Source of the DNA: Parabacteroides chongii
GTDB taxonomy: Bacteria; Bacteroidota; Bacteroidia; Bacteroidales; Tannerellaceae
Direction: 5' to 3'
Assembly (NCBI RefSeq): GCF_029581355.1
Contig: NZ_CP120849.1
Location: 4,620,501-4,684,500 of the forward strand
DNA length: 64,000 bases
How positions within the stretch are numbered: position 1 is the stretch's first letter; each line of letters begins with the position of its first letter. The notes below the pieces were generated by a model that made no database searches, was not told the origin of the DNA, and worked only from the letters and a program-made list of their open reading frames with translations. Both the position numbers and the translations under genes were made by a program. Positions 21,679 to 29,467 of the stretch are shown here, in pieces.

Positions 21679-23252
21679 ATGAAAAAAGATGAACTGATAG
21701 AACTGTTACAACGCCAAATCGACTTTCTTCAAGGGAAGTTAGATGTGGCACTGAGTTCTGTCAGTTCGCTTACTTTAACAAATGAAAACTGATTGCAACC
21801 GTAGAAGAACTGCGCAAACAGATAATCTCGCTGGAGGATGTGGTCAAAGGAAAAGGTGCAGAACTAAGCAAAGAGAAGGCTGCACGTAAAGCGGTGCAGC
21901 GTTTACAAGGTTCATCCTCTGAAATGCAGGCAAAACCGATAGAAGCTGTTGCCGGGCAGACAGAGCAGAAGCCTCAAAGAAAACGGACTAATAATGGTGC
22001 TAAAAGAAAAACTCATCCGGAGTGTAAGGTTGAAATTATCGAGGTTGAGCCTGACACTCCTGACTTCAGAGCTGAGTTGGCTACATTTATCGGAACATGT
22101 GAGGTGGTACGGTATGAAATGATACCAACACGCTTTATCAAGAAAATATACAAGATAAAGAAGTATGTTCAGGATGACAAGGTCTTCAAAGGAATGGCAC
22201 CTGTAGCGCCTCTTTTCAACTCTCAGTATACGGCATCTTTTATAGCCGGACTCGCGGAACTGCGCTATCTACATGGAATGCCACTTGAGAATGCAGTCGA
22301 ATACTTCCGTGCACACGGCTTTGATCTTGACAAGGGTACCGCACAGAAACTTGTCAGCAAGACAAAGGTGCAACTGGAAAATCTGTATAAGGCTCTTGCT
22401 AAAGCCATACTTGATGACAATTATATCTGTGGTGATGAAACATATCAAAAAGTGCGACTTCAGGTAGCTACTCCATCGGGAAAGAAAATCAAAAAAGGAT
22501 ATATATGGGTATTCGTCGGTATGACCACAGGTCTTGTTTTCTTCTTTTATGATGACGGCTCACGCAGTGCTGAGGTGTTTGAACGCCAGATTAAGGGCTT
22601 CAAAGGAGCCTTTCAATGCGATTATTACTACGGCTATCGCAATATCGGCATCGGTGAGATGACCGGAATAAAACGACTGCCATGTCTTCAGCATATAAAG
22701 CGCAAGTTTCTTGATATAAAGGATAATAGTCAAGCTCAGGAAATAGCAAAACTCTTTGGTTTGCTGTATCACTTTGAGCACATGCATCGCATCGGTAAAG
22801 ATGGATGGACAGAGAACACACACATTCAGTGGAGACAGCGATACTCAAAGGTGATACTTGAGAAAATCTACATGAGGCTAATTGCTGCAAAAGACCGTAC
22901 TGGCATACCACCCGATGACCCTTTGCTCGCAGCTACTAATCACGCTCTTAAACAATGGCATGAGATACCGTTGATTTTTGCATCACCGACATATCGACTT
23001 GACAACAATGAAGTGGAGCGGATCAATCGCTACATATCCCTGACGCGCCGCAGGTTTACAATAGGCTCCCACACAGGAGCCGAAGCTGCTGCATTGTATC
23101 ACTCGTTGGCAATAACATGTCACCGATGTGGAGTTTATGTGTTTGATTACTTCTGTGACATCATTGACAAATGTGCTGCATGGGCACCAAACACTCCCAT
23201 AGAAAAATATCGCGATTTACTGCCTGATCGTTGGATACATACGCAAAAATAG
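21679..23252 (+). pseudogene. tnpC: IS66 DDE transposase TnpC, frameshifted near the N-terminus
   Basis: Translation from the ATG at 21679 gives MKKDELIELLQRQIDFLQGK and on to LTNEN, then stops at 21790-21792. The family sequence (KLIATVEELRKQIISLEDVVKGKG...) continues in the next frame. Loss of one A from the run at 21784-21788 would account for it. The remaining 470-codon frame keeps the zinc-finger-like region, the DDE core (NYICGDETYQKV... FQCDYYYGY... YRLDNNEVERINRYISLTRRRF) and the IS66 C-terminal helix, so the lesion is confined to the leucine-zipper N-terminus. Confidence 0.85.
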
Positions 23253-23281
23253 CCGTCCAAATAAACTGGACGGCTATTTTT
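23245..23281 (+). terminator. Terminator inside the IS, overlapping the tnpC stop
   Basis: A perfect 15-bp stem (AAAAATAGCCGTCCA at 23245-23259 with its complement at 23267-23281), a 7-nt loop and a T-run. The TAG stop at 23250-23252 lies within the left arm. Confidence 0.9.
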
Positions 23282-23324
23282 TATTGCCTTATCTGCTATC
23301 GCGGATGGTTATACAATTATTCAT

Positions 23325-23340
23325 CTTTTGAGGCTTTTCT
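23325..23340 (+). terminator. Right half of the split GLUG-gene terminator
   Basis: CTTTTGAGGCTTTTCT is the partner of 20592-20608, now 2.7 kb away. In its present state neither half can form the original hairpin locally, so GLUG transcripts may read into the IS. Confidence 0.85.
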
Positions 23341-23505
23341 ATATATGATATTATTGAAGTTTGACTATTTTAATACCATCATTACTTAGTTTCTGAACCG
23401 GCGTTCCTTCCGATATTGAAAACAATTTCTATCTTTGCAATACTATTCATCGAACAAATAGATCAGATAGAATAAGGCTAATACAAACCTTAAAAGAGAA
23501 TTAAA

Positions 23506-23778
23506 ATGGATGCAAATATGAGACTGGATGCAGATAAAATAGAATTAGCGAAAGCAATCCTATCTATCACAAGTAAAGATGTTTTGGATAAAGTCAAAAG
23601 CCGGTTGACAGATATTCTGGATTTCCATGAAAAGGAAGAGCAACTTACGCCATATACCTTGGAAGAACTTCATGCCCGTATCGACCACTCTATTGCAGAG
23701 TTAGATGCAGGAAAAGGTATTCCCAGTAGCGAGGTTTTTCATAAAATGGAACAAAAATATCCTTGGCTATGCAAGTAA
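23506..23778 (+). CDS. Antitoxin-like protein of a type II pair
   Basis: A 90-residue acidic helical protein (LDADKIELAKAILSITSKDVLDKVKSRLTDIL...YTLEELHARIDHSIAELDAGKGIPSSEVFHKMEQKYPWLCK). The C-terminal EELHARIDHSIAELDAGKGIPSSEVF resembles the toxin-wrapping tail of Bacteroidetes ParD/RelB-like antitoxins, with ID-x-S-x-x-x-x-x-x-G-x-G. It overlaps the toxin gene by about 10 bp. A TATCTTTG -7-like element lies at 23430-23437. The family is assigned mainly from the tail and the context. Confidence 0.78.
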   Translation: MDANMRLDADKIELAKAILSITSKDVLDKVKSRLTDILDFHEKEEQLTPYTLEELHARIDHSIAELDAGKGIPSSEVFHKMEQKYPWLCK

Positions 23779-24086
23779 TATGGTCTCCTGACGCAGAAAA
23801 AGAACTTAACGACCTTGTCGAGTATTGCCTTATTACATTTGGGAAACGAACAGCAAGCAACGTTTATCAACGAATCAGGCATTATGAAATACTTTTAGCC
23901 CAAAACCCTTTAATGGGAAAATACGAAATATTATTAGAAAAATACCCGCAAGGATTTCGTAGTATTGTGGAGCACAGCCATTATAAACTCATTTATTTTA
24001 TCGACAAACAAAAAAATATAATTAATATCGTTGATATTTGGGATACACGCCGTGCCCCTGAAAATCTTGTTAATAGGTTGAAGTAG
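23769..24086 (+). CDS. ParE/RelE-family toxin
   Basis: A 105-residue basic protein: MQVIWSPDAEKELNDLVEYCLITFGKRTASNVYQRIRHYEILLAQNPLMGK...FRSIVEHSHYKLIYFIDKQKNIINIVDIWDTRRAPENL. The W-S-P-x-A-E-K-E-L start, the G-x-R-x-I/x-V core and the terminal V-D-I-W-D-T-R-R-x-P are typical of ParE/RelE-fold toxins; the R-R-x-P end favours ParE-like. ATG 23769 is preferred to the upstream TTG at 23763. It overlaps the antitoxin stop, as usual for such pairs. Its stop lies inside a perfect 16-bp inverted repeat. Confidence 0.87.
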   Translation: MQVIWSPDAEKELNDLVEYCLITFGKRTASNVYQRIRHYEILLAQNPLMGKYEILLEKYPQGFRSIVEHSHYKLIYFIDKQKNIINIVDIWDTRRAPENLVNRLK

Positions 24087-24111
24087 ATCCTTTTCACTTC
24101 AACCTATTAAC
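24069..24111. terminator. Perfect 16-bp hairpin across the toxin stop codon
   Basis: GTTAATAGGTTGAAGT at 24069-24084 pairs perfectly with 24096-24111 over an 11-nt loop. The toxin TAG begins at 24084. There is no strong T-run, so it may protect the mRNA 3' end or act as a weak terminator between the toxin and the convergent his-operon end. Confidence 0.65.
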
Positions 24112-24173
24112 CTTTGCTACATCCGTCAGTCTCACACAGCCTGTTGCACCCAGTTGCTCCAATATAAGTAAAT

Positions 24174-24578
24174 TCAGAACTTTCTAAATATATACCTTTT
24201 CCCTTCACTATCCAGAATAAGCTGTTTTCCGCTCAGTTTCTCGATAGTAAATACACGCGTTTTGGAGTTCCAATCCGTATAGGGCAAAAACTTGTCCAAG
24301 GTATTCGGATTGTGTTCCAATTCCAATGTCAACTTGTTTTCATCCACCGTATTGTAACCATAACGGTAAAGAACAGAGTTGGAATCAGGCTGATATATCT
24401 GATACATAAACAGTATATTCTGAAAATTATAAAATACCGTATCAGCCTGTATCACTTCTCCGTTCGCCTCCACCTGCTGCAGTTGCCATTTGCCTTCCAG
24501 CTTGTGTTCCGTATCATTATTACATGCAGCCATCAAGATTGCAACAGCGGCTATTATCCAGTATTTCATTCCTTTCAT
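24174..24578 (-). CDS. Lipocalin-like lipoprotein at the end of the his operon
   Basis: A 134-residue protein (start MKGMKYWIIAAVAILMAAC) with a clear lipobox LMAAC, so it is a lipoprotein. The mature part HKLEGKWQLQQVEANGEVIQADTVFYNFQNILFMYQIY... has the G-x-W-x-L-x-x-V-x-x-x-G start of Bacteroidetes lipocalin-like proteins, followed by repeated beta strands. It begins one base after the hisB stop, so it is transcribed with histidine biosynthesis. There is no functional link to histidine that I can see; read-through co-location is possible. Confidence 0.75.
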   Translation of the reverse strand: MKGMKYWIIAAVAILMAACNNDTEHKLEGKWQLQQVEANGEVIQADTVFYNFQNILFMYQIYQPDSNSVLYRYGYNTVDENKLTLELEHNPNTLDKFLPYTDWNSKTRVFTIEKLSGKQLILDSEGKRYIFRKF

Positions 24579-24579
24579 A

Positions 24580-25707
24580 TTATAACAAACCTTTTGTACT
24601 TGGTAGTTCATATTTATAAATATCACGACGTATAGCCATTTTCACAGCCCTTGCCAAAGCCTTGAAAATACCTTCTATCTTATGGTGTTCGTTCGTTCCT
24701 TCCGCTTTAACATTCAGATTCATGCGGGCGGCATCACTCAGGCTCTTAAAGAAATGAAGGAACATTTCCGTCGGCATATCTCCCACCATCTCACGGTGGA
24801 ACTCAGCGTCCCAGACCAACCACGGACGTCCGCCGAAATCGAGGGCTACGCTACACAGGCAATCATCCATAGGCAGACAATAGCCGTACCGCTCAATACC
24901 GCGCTTATCGCCCAGGGCTTTCAGCAATGCCTCTCCAAGAGCGATCGCCGTATCTTCAATCGTATGATGTTCGTCGACGTTCAGATCACCCTTTACACGT
25001 ATAACCAAATCCATACCGGAATGTTTTCCTATCTGGTCCAGCATATGGTCAAAAAAACCTAATCCGGTCGAGATTTCAGTCTTTCCGTTGCCGTCGAGAT
25101 TTACTTCGACATAGATATCCGTCTCTTTGGTGGTGCGCTGTACGACGGCACGACGCTCACCGGCAAAAAGAAATTCGGTCACCTTATCCCAGTCATCCGT
25201 TATCAGGACCGGCGACAGGGATGGATTCTCGGCCTGCAACTGCGACGCCTCTTCGTCGGCAGGACGCAGCCAGATGCCTTTCGCCCCCAGGTTCACAGCC
25301 AGTTGCATATCCGTCAGGCGGTCACCGATCACATAACTGTTTGCCAGGTCATATTCACCGGTCAGATAGCTGCCCAGCATGCCGGTACGCGGCTTGCGAC
25401 CCGGCGAATTATCTTCCGGAAAGGAACGGTCGATCAGGATATCGTCAAAAACAATCCCCTCGCCTTCCAGTGCCTTCAACATTTTAGTATGAGCCGGCCA
25501 AAAAGTATCTTCCGGGAAAGAAGACGTTCCCAATCCGTCCTGATTTGTTACCATGACAAACTCGAAATCCAGTTGCTTACGTATGAAATATAAGTTACGG
25601 AACACCTTCGGGTAGAACTCCAGCTTCTCCAGGCTATCCAGCTGGTAATCTACAGGAGGTTCTATCACCAAAGTTCCGTCTCTATCGATAAAGAGGGCTC
25701 TTTTCAT
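24580..25707 (-). CDS. hisB: Bifunctional histidinol-phosphatase/imidazoleglycerol-phosphate dehydratase
   Basis: A 375-residue fusion. Residues 1-~165 form the HAD-type histidinol-phosphatase ([14 protein letters not shown] with Asp8/Asp10, [14 protein letters not shown]). Residues ~180-375 are the IGP dehydratase ([67 protein letters not shown]) with the His/Glu manganese ligands. The ATG at 25707 gives the family start; upstream in-frame codons overlap hisC. It catalyses steps 6 and 8 of histidine synthesis. The fused form is usual in Bacteroidetes and Enterobacteria. Confidence 0.96.
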   Translation of the reverse strand: MKRALFIDRDGTLVIEPPVDYQLDSLEKLEFYPKVFRNLYFIRKQLDFEFVMVTNQDGLGTSSFPEDTFWPAHTKMLKALEGEGIVFDDILIDRSFPEDNSPGRKPRTGMLGSYLTGEYDLANSYVIGDRLTDMQLAVNLGAKGIWLRPADEEASQLQAENPSLSPVLITDDWDKVTEFLFAGERRAVVQRTTKETDIYVEVNLDGNGKTEISTGLGFFDHMLDQIGKHSGMDLVIRVKGDLNVDEHHTIEDTAIALGEALLKALGDKRGIERYGYCLPMDDCLCSVALDFGGRPWLVWDAEFHREMVGDMPTEMFLHFFKSLSDAARMNLNVKAEGTNEHHKIEGIFKALARAVKMAIRRDIYKYELPSTKGLL

Positions 25708-25709
25708 GC

Positions 25710-26741
25710 TTACATATTTTTTAAAGCCTTCAACAAGGCGTCGTTTTCTTCCGGTGTACCGACTGTGATGCGCAGACAACCGTTACACAACGTCACATTA
25801 TTGCGGTTACGTACAATAACGCCTTTCTTTACCAATTTATTATATACGGAATCGGCCTTACCTACATTCACCAAAATAAAGTTGGCGTCGGTCGGGTACA
25901 TTTTCTGAACGATCGGCAGTTCCGGCAAAGCCGCCTGCAGACGGATACGTTCAGACATGATACGGCGCAACTGGTCCAGCATCTCCCGTTCGTTGTTCAA
26001 CAGCTCCAATGCCTGCTTCTGTGTCAACATATTGACATTGTAAGGATATTTGATCTTGTTCAAAATCGCTACAATTTCAGGAGAAGCAAATGCCATGCCC
26101 AGGCGGAGACCGGCGGCACCCCAGGCTTTGGATAGCGTCTGCAGCACGATCAGGTTCGGGAATTTCTTCAATTCCGGAAGAAAAGAAGACTCTGCCGAGA
26201 AATCGATGTAGGCTTCATCCAGGACAACGATCCCTTCGAAGTGATTCAATATCTTATAGATCTCCTCCCGGTCCAGGCTGTTTCCCGTCGGATTGTTGGG
26301 AGAACAGAGGAAGATTATTTTCACCCATTCGTCCACTTCGTCCAGCAAAGCATCTGCATCCAATTCGAAATCGGAGGTGAGATTAACCTTTCTGAAATCG
26401 ACATTGTTTACATTCGCCGCCACTTCATACATACCGTAGGAAGGTGCTATGCTGACGATGGTATCGATTCCCGGCTCACAGAAAGCACGGATCACGAGGT
26501 CGATCGGTTCGTCGCTGCCATTTCCCAAAAAGATGGAATTGCGGTCAACGTCTTTCAGCTCGGCAATCCGGTCTTTCAGTTCCCACTGCAAAGGATCGGG
26601 ATAACGGTTATAAGGCTCGTTATAAGGATTCTCGTTCGCATCCAAAAAAACAGATGCACTACCGTGAAACTCGTCTCTTGCAGAAGAGTATGGTTTCAAT
26701 TCCCAAATATTGGGTCTGACAAGGTCTTTTAAATCCATCAT
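25710..26741 (-). CDS. hisC: Histidinol-phosphate aminotransferase
   Basis: A 343-residue fold-type I PLP enzyme. Motifs are [22 protein letters not shown] at the substrate end, [35 protein letters not shown], and [14 protein letters not shown] with the PLP-binding Lys. It transaminates imidazole-acetol phosphate with glutamate. The first ATG overlaps the hisD TGA (ATGA) and a second ATG follows directly, so hisD and hisC are translationally coupled. hisB starts 2 bp after its stop. Confidence 0.96.
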   Translation of the reverse strand: MMDLKDLVRPNIWELKPYSSARDEFHGSASVFLDANENPYNEPYNRYPDPLQWELKDRIAELKDVDRNSIFLGNGSDEPIDLVIRAFCEPGIDTIVSIAPSYGMYEVAANVNNVDFRKVNLTSDFELDADALLDEVDEWVKIIFLCSPNNPTGNSLDREEIYKILNHFEGIVVLDEAYIDFSAESSFLPELKKFPNLIVLQTLSKAWGAAGLRLGMAFASPEIVAILNKIKYPYNVNMLTQKQALELLNNEREMLDQLRRIMSERIRLQAALPELPIVQKMYPTDANFILVNVGKADSVYNKLVKKGVIVRNRNNVTLCNGCLRITVGTPEENDALLKALKNM

Positions 26742-28018
26742 ATTGTTTTCAATCTTATTGTTACTGCATTACGGTGGGCATCCAGCTGTTCGTTACCCGC
26801 CATGACCTGGATGGTTCCACCTAAACTCCTGATACCTTCGGCAGTGATCTCCTGGAAGGTTATTTTTTTGATAAAGCTATCCAGATTCACGCCGCTGTAT
26901 GCTTTGGCATATCCGTTGGTGGGAAGCGTGTGATTGGTGCCTGAAGCATAGTCGCCGGCACTTTCCGGTGTATAAGGACCCATAAACACACTGCCGGCAT
27001 TCTCGATCTGTTCGGCGATATGCGCGTAGTTCTTGGTCTGTATAATCAGATGCTCCGGAGCATACATATTGGTGAAATCGATCACCTCCCGTTCATCCTT
27101 CAACACGATTATACGACTGTGTTCTAATGCCTTTTCTGTAATTTCCTTACGGGATAGTTCGGATAACTGACGGCTGATGGCATCGGCAACAGGAGACACC
27201 ATGCTTTCGGCGGCTGTAACCAGGATAGCCTGGCTGTCGGCTCCATGCTCTGCCTGCGAAAGGAAATCGGCGGCAATGAAATCGGGGTTGGCTGTCTCGT
27301 CGGCAATCACTTCTACTTCGGAAGGACCTGCCGGCATGTCGATAGCGACATCTTTCAGGCTGACAAGCTGCTTGGCTGCCGTTACATATTGGTTTCCGGG
27401 ACCGAATATCTTATAGACTTTGGGGACGGATTCCGTTCCGTATGCCATAGCGGCAATCGCCTGTATACCGCCTGCTTTAACTATTTTGCTGACACCGGCT
27501 GTACGGGCTGCGAAAAGGATGGCGGGGTGTACCTTGCCTTCTTTATTCGGAGGCGTACATAAAACGATCTCCTTACAACCGGCGATATGGGCCGGAACAG
27601 CCAGCATCAAAACGGTAGAAAACAGAGGAGCCGTTCCTCCGGGGATATACAGACCGACTTTCTCGATGGCAACAGCTTTCTGCCAGCAGGTCACGCCGGG
27701 AGTCGTTTCTACTTTATGTCCCGTGAAACGTTGGGAAGCATGGAACTTTTCGATATTGTCCTTCGCTGTGCGAATGGCCTGCTTCAATTCTTCGGAGACA
27801 AGTTCACAAGCCTCTTCTATCTCGGCTTCCGATACCTGAAGATTCGCCAACGTTACTTTGTCAAACTTCTCTTCATATCGTTTTACGGCAGCATCTCCTT
27901 CCTGGCGCACTTCATCCAGTACGGTACGAACCGTATCGAATAAAGTCGTCACATCCAGCGCCGGACGCTTGACCAGAGATGACCAATCTTCTTTTGACGG
28001 GTATTTTATTATTTCCAT
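26738..28018 (-). CDS. hisD: Histidinol dehydrogenase
   Basis: A 426-residue enzyme with [71 protein letters not shown] (zinc-ligand Gln/His) and APEHL followed by [21 protein letters not shown]. It catalyses the two NAD-dependent oxidations of histidinol to histidine. Length and motifs are standard. It starts 14 bp after hisG. Confidence 0.97.
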   Translation of the reverse strand: MEIIKYPSKEDWSSLVKRPALDVTTLFDTVRTVLDEVRQEGDAAVKRYEEKFDKVTLANLQVSEAEIEEACELVSEELKQAIRTAKDNIEKFHASQRFTGHKVETTPGVTCWQKAVAIEKVGLYIPGGTAPLFSTVLMLAVPAHIAGCKEIVLCTPPNKEGKVHPAILFAARTAGVSKIVKAGGIQAIAAMAYGTESVPKVYKIFGPGNQYVTAAKQLVSLKDVAIDMPAGPSEVEVIADETANPDFIAADFLSQAEHGADSQAILVTAAESMVSPVADAISRQLSELSRKEITEKALEHSRIIVLKDEREVIDFTNMYAPEHLIIQTKNYAHIAEQIENAGSVFMGPYTPESAGDYASGTNHTLPTNGYAKAYSGVNLDSFIKKITFQEITAEGIRSLGGTIQVMAGNEQLDAHRNAVTIRLKTI

Positions 28019-28032
28019 AACAACTATACTTT

Positions 28033-28884
28033 CTATAAGATCATTTTCTCAATCGGGAGAACCAGGATGCCTTCTGCGCCCAACGCTTTGAGCTTTCCGA
28101 TGATTTCCCAAAAATGTTTCTCTGCAATCACTGACTGGACAGAAACCCAGTCGCCGTTTGCCAGCGGTGTCACTGTCGGGCTTTTCATACCCGGCAATAC
28201 CTCTATGATCTCATCCAGCTTGTCTTTCGGAGCATTCAGCAATACATATTTCTTTCCTTCAGCTACCTGGATCGCTTCAAAACGGAACAGGAGTTCATCC
28301 AGGATAGCCAGCTTTTCTTCCGACAGGTTATTGTTGGCAATCAGAAGCGCTTCGCTCTGCATGATCACTTCCACTTCCTTCAACTGGTTGCTGACCAATG
28401 TGCTGCCCGAGCTGACAATATCGAAAATAGCGTCAGCCAGACCGATACCCGGAGCTATCTCGACCGAACCGCTGATCACATGCAAATCCGCCTTTACCCC
28501 TTTTTCCTTCAGATAAGCCTTCAGTATCTCCGGATAAGAAGTAGCGATAGTCTTTCCTTCGAACCATTCTACGCCCTGATACTCTTCATCCTTGGGGATA
28601 GCCAGGGACACACGGCATTTACTGAATCCCAGCCGTTTCACCAGGCGGGCTTCTCCCCCTTTTTCAACATATTCGTTTTCGCCTACAATACCTATATCAG
28701 ATACTCCGTTTGCCACAGACTGAGGAATATCATCGTCACGCAGGAACAGCACCTCTACCGGAAAACCTTTTGCCGATAAAAGTAAAATACGTTTCCCTCT
28801 GTTCAGTTTGATACCTGCTTCTTCCAATAATAGCATTGTTTCGTCGTATAAACGACCTTTCGATTGTACTGCAATTCGTAACAT
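28033..28884 (-). CDS. hisG: ATP phosphoribosyltransferase, long (regulated) form
   Basis: A 283-residue HisG_L-type enzyme: MLRIAVQSKGRLYDETMLLLEEAGI, DDIPQSVANGVSDIGIVGENEY, ATSYPEILKAYLKEKG, SGSVEIAPGIGLADAIFDIVSSGSTLVSN, then a C-terminal ~75-residue regulatory domain (GMKSPTVTPLANGDWVSVQSVI...LGAEGILVLPIEKMIL) that binds histidine. It makes the first committed step and is feedback inhibited in this family. It is the first structural gene after the leader and attenuator. Confidence 0.96.
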   Translation of the reverse strand: MLRIAVQSKGRLYDETMLLLEEAGIKLNRGKRILLLSAKGFPVEVLFLRDDDIPQSVANGVSDIGIVGENEYVEKGGEARLVKRLGFSKCRVSLAIPKDEEYQGVEWFEGKTIATSYPEILKAYLKEKGVKADLHVISGSVEIAPGIGLADAIFDIVSSGSTLVSNQLKEVEVIMQSEALLIANNNLSEEKLAILDELLFRFEAIQVAEGKKYVLLNAPKDKLDEIIEVLPGMKSPTVTPLANGDWVSVQSVIAEKHFWEIIGKLKALGAEGILVLPIEKMIL

Positions 28885-28920
28885 GTTTATTTTTTATTTT
28901 AATAATTATATTCTTTCCGA

Positions 28921-28956
28921 AAACAAAATAAGGCTTACCGAATAACGGCAAGCCTT
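28921..28956 (-). terminator. his attenuator hairpin
   Basis: On the minus strand AAGGCTTGCCG (28946-28956) pairs with CGGTAAGCCTT (28930-28940), with one G-T pair and a 5-nt loop, followed by a T-rich run (TATTTTGTTTT). It lies between the His-rich leader ORF and hisG and so can stop transcription when histidine is plentiful. Confidence 0.88.
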
Positions 28957-29002
28957 ACTTAGATTATATTATGCGTATCCACACACCTCACAGCCCACCG
29001 AA

Positions 29003-29053
29003 CTATTGCCCGTTGTAATGATGATGATGGTGATGTGATACTTTTCTTCTCAT
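29003..29053 (-). CDS. hisL: his operon leader peptide with six consecutive histidines
   Basis: A 16-codon ORF reads MRRKVSHHHHHHYNGQ and stops at 29003. Its histidine codons are CAT-CAC-CAT-CAT-CAT-CAT. It starts 21 bp downstream of a consensus promoter and stops 47 bp before the attenuator stem. This is the classic layout of ribosome-mediated attenuation: ribosome stalling on His codons when charged tRNA-His is low would favour an alternative structure and read-through into hisGDCB. The competing antiterminator pairing was not worked out. Confidence 0.92.
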   Translation of the reverse strand: MRRKVSHHHHHHYNGQ

Positions 29054-29073
29054 TTGTTGTTTTATTGATGCCA

Positions 29074-29103
29074 CAAAGTTACAATAATAATTGAAAATGC
29101 AAA
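29074..29103 (-). promoter_or_regulatory. his operon promoter
   Basis: The minus strand carries TTTG (29100-29103), an 18-bp spacer and TAACTTTG (29074-29081), an excellent match to the Bacteroidetes TTTG-N19-TAnnTTTG promoter. Confidence 0.85.
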
Positions 29104-29142
29104 TAAAACTATCAAAAGATTAGCGATTCGGCAAACTTTTTT

Positions 29143-29460
29143 CTAGGATGCCAACTTTATACCGATAATCCCGCATATCACCAGCATGGCAGAAAGGATA
29201 CGCCATATACCTGCCGAATCCCCGAAAATAAAGATGCCGATCAATAATGTGCCGACCGCCCCGATACCGGTCCAGACCACATAAGCCGTTCCGATCGGAA
29301 TGGTCCGTTGAGCCAAATATAAAAAGTATCCGCTCAGCGCCATCGAAATGACAGCTACCGAAAGATAAAGAAAACGTGATCCCGTTGTCTGCGCCAGTTT
29401 CATACCGACAGGCCAGCCTATTTCAAACAGGCCGCCCAGCAATAAATAAATCCATCCCAT
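29143..29460 (-). CDS. gdx: SMR-family exporter, Gdx/SugE (guanidinium) subtype
   Basis: A 105-residue protein with four membrane helices. Glu13 in GGLFEIGWPVGMKLAQ is the essential SMR proton/substrate residue. AQRTIPIGTAYVVWTGIGAVGTLLIGIFIFGD is characteristic of the Gdx/SugE branch (G-T-A-Y-x-V-W-T-G-I-G) rather than EmrE. Proteins of this branch export guanidinium and some quaternary ammonium compounds. It follows the M1 peptidase by 7 bp, so there is no room for a guanidine riboswitch directly upstream. Functions as a homodimer if like its relatives. Confidence 0.87.
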   Translation of the reverse strand: MGWIYLLLGGLFEIGWPVGMKLAQTTGSRFLYLSVAVISMALSGYFLYLAQRTIPIGTAYVVWTGIGAVGTLLIGIFIFGDSAGIWRILSAMLVICGIIGIKLAS

Positions 29461-29467
29461 AATTACA

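Larger units (their letters stand above)
20617..23314. mobile_element. IS66-family insertion sequence, 2698 bp, with 8-bp target duplication
   Basis: The ends are the perfect 20-bp terminal inverted repeat GTATAACCATCCGCGATAGC at 20617-20636 and 23295-23314. The 8-bp direct repeat AATTATTC flanks it at 20609-20616 and 23315-23322, the duplication length typical of IS66. Inside are tnpA, a frameshifted tnpB and a frameshifted tnpC, all plus strand. The preserved TIR and target duplication imply a fairly recent insertion. With tnpB and tnpC both broken, transposition would need help from another copy. Confidence 0.93.

Noticed and set aside
20687..23252. Complete composite transposon
   Set aside because: A single IS66 with its own 8-bp target duplication accounts for the segment; no cargo genes are present.
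29461..29467. Guanidine riboswitch before the SMR exporter
   Set aside because: Only 7 bp separate the exporter from the upstream M1 gene, so there is no room for an independent leader.
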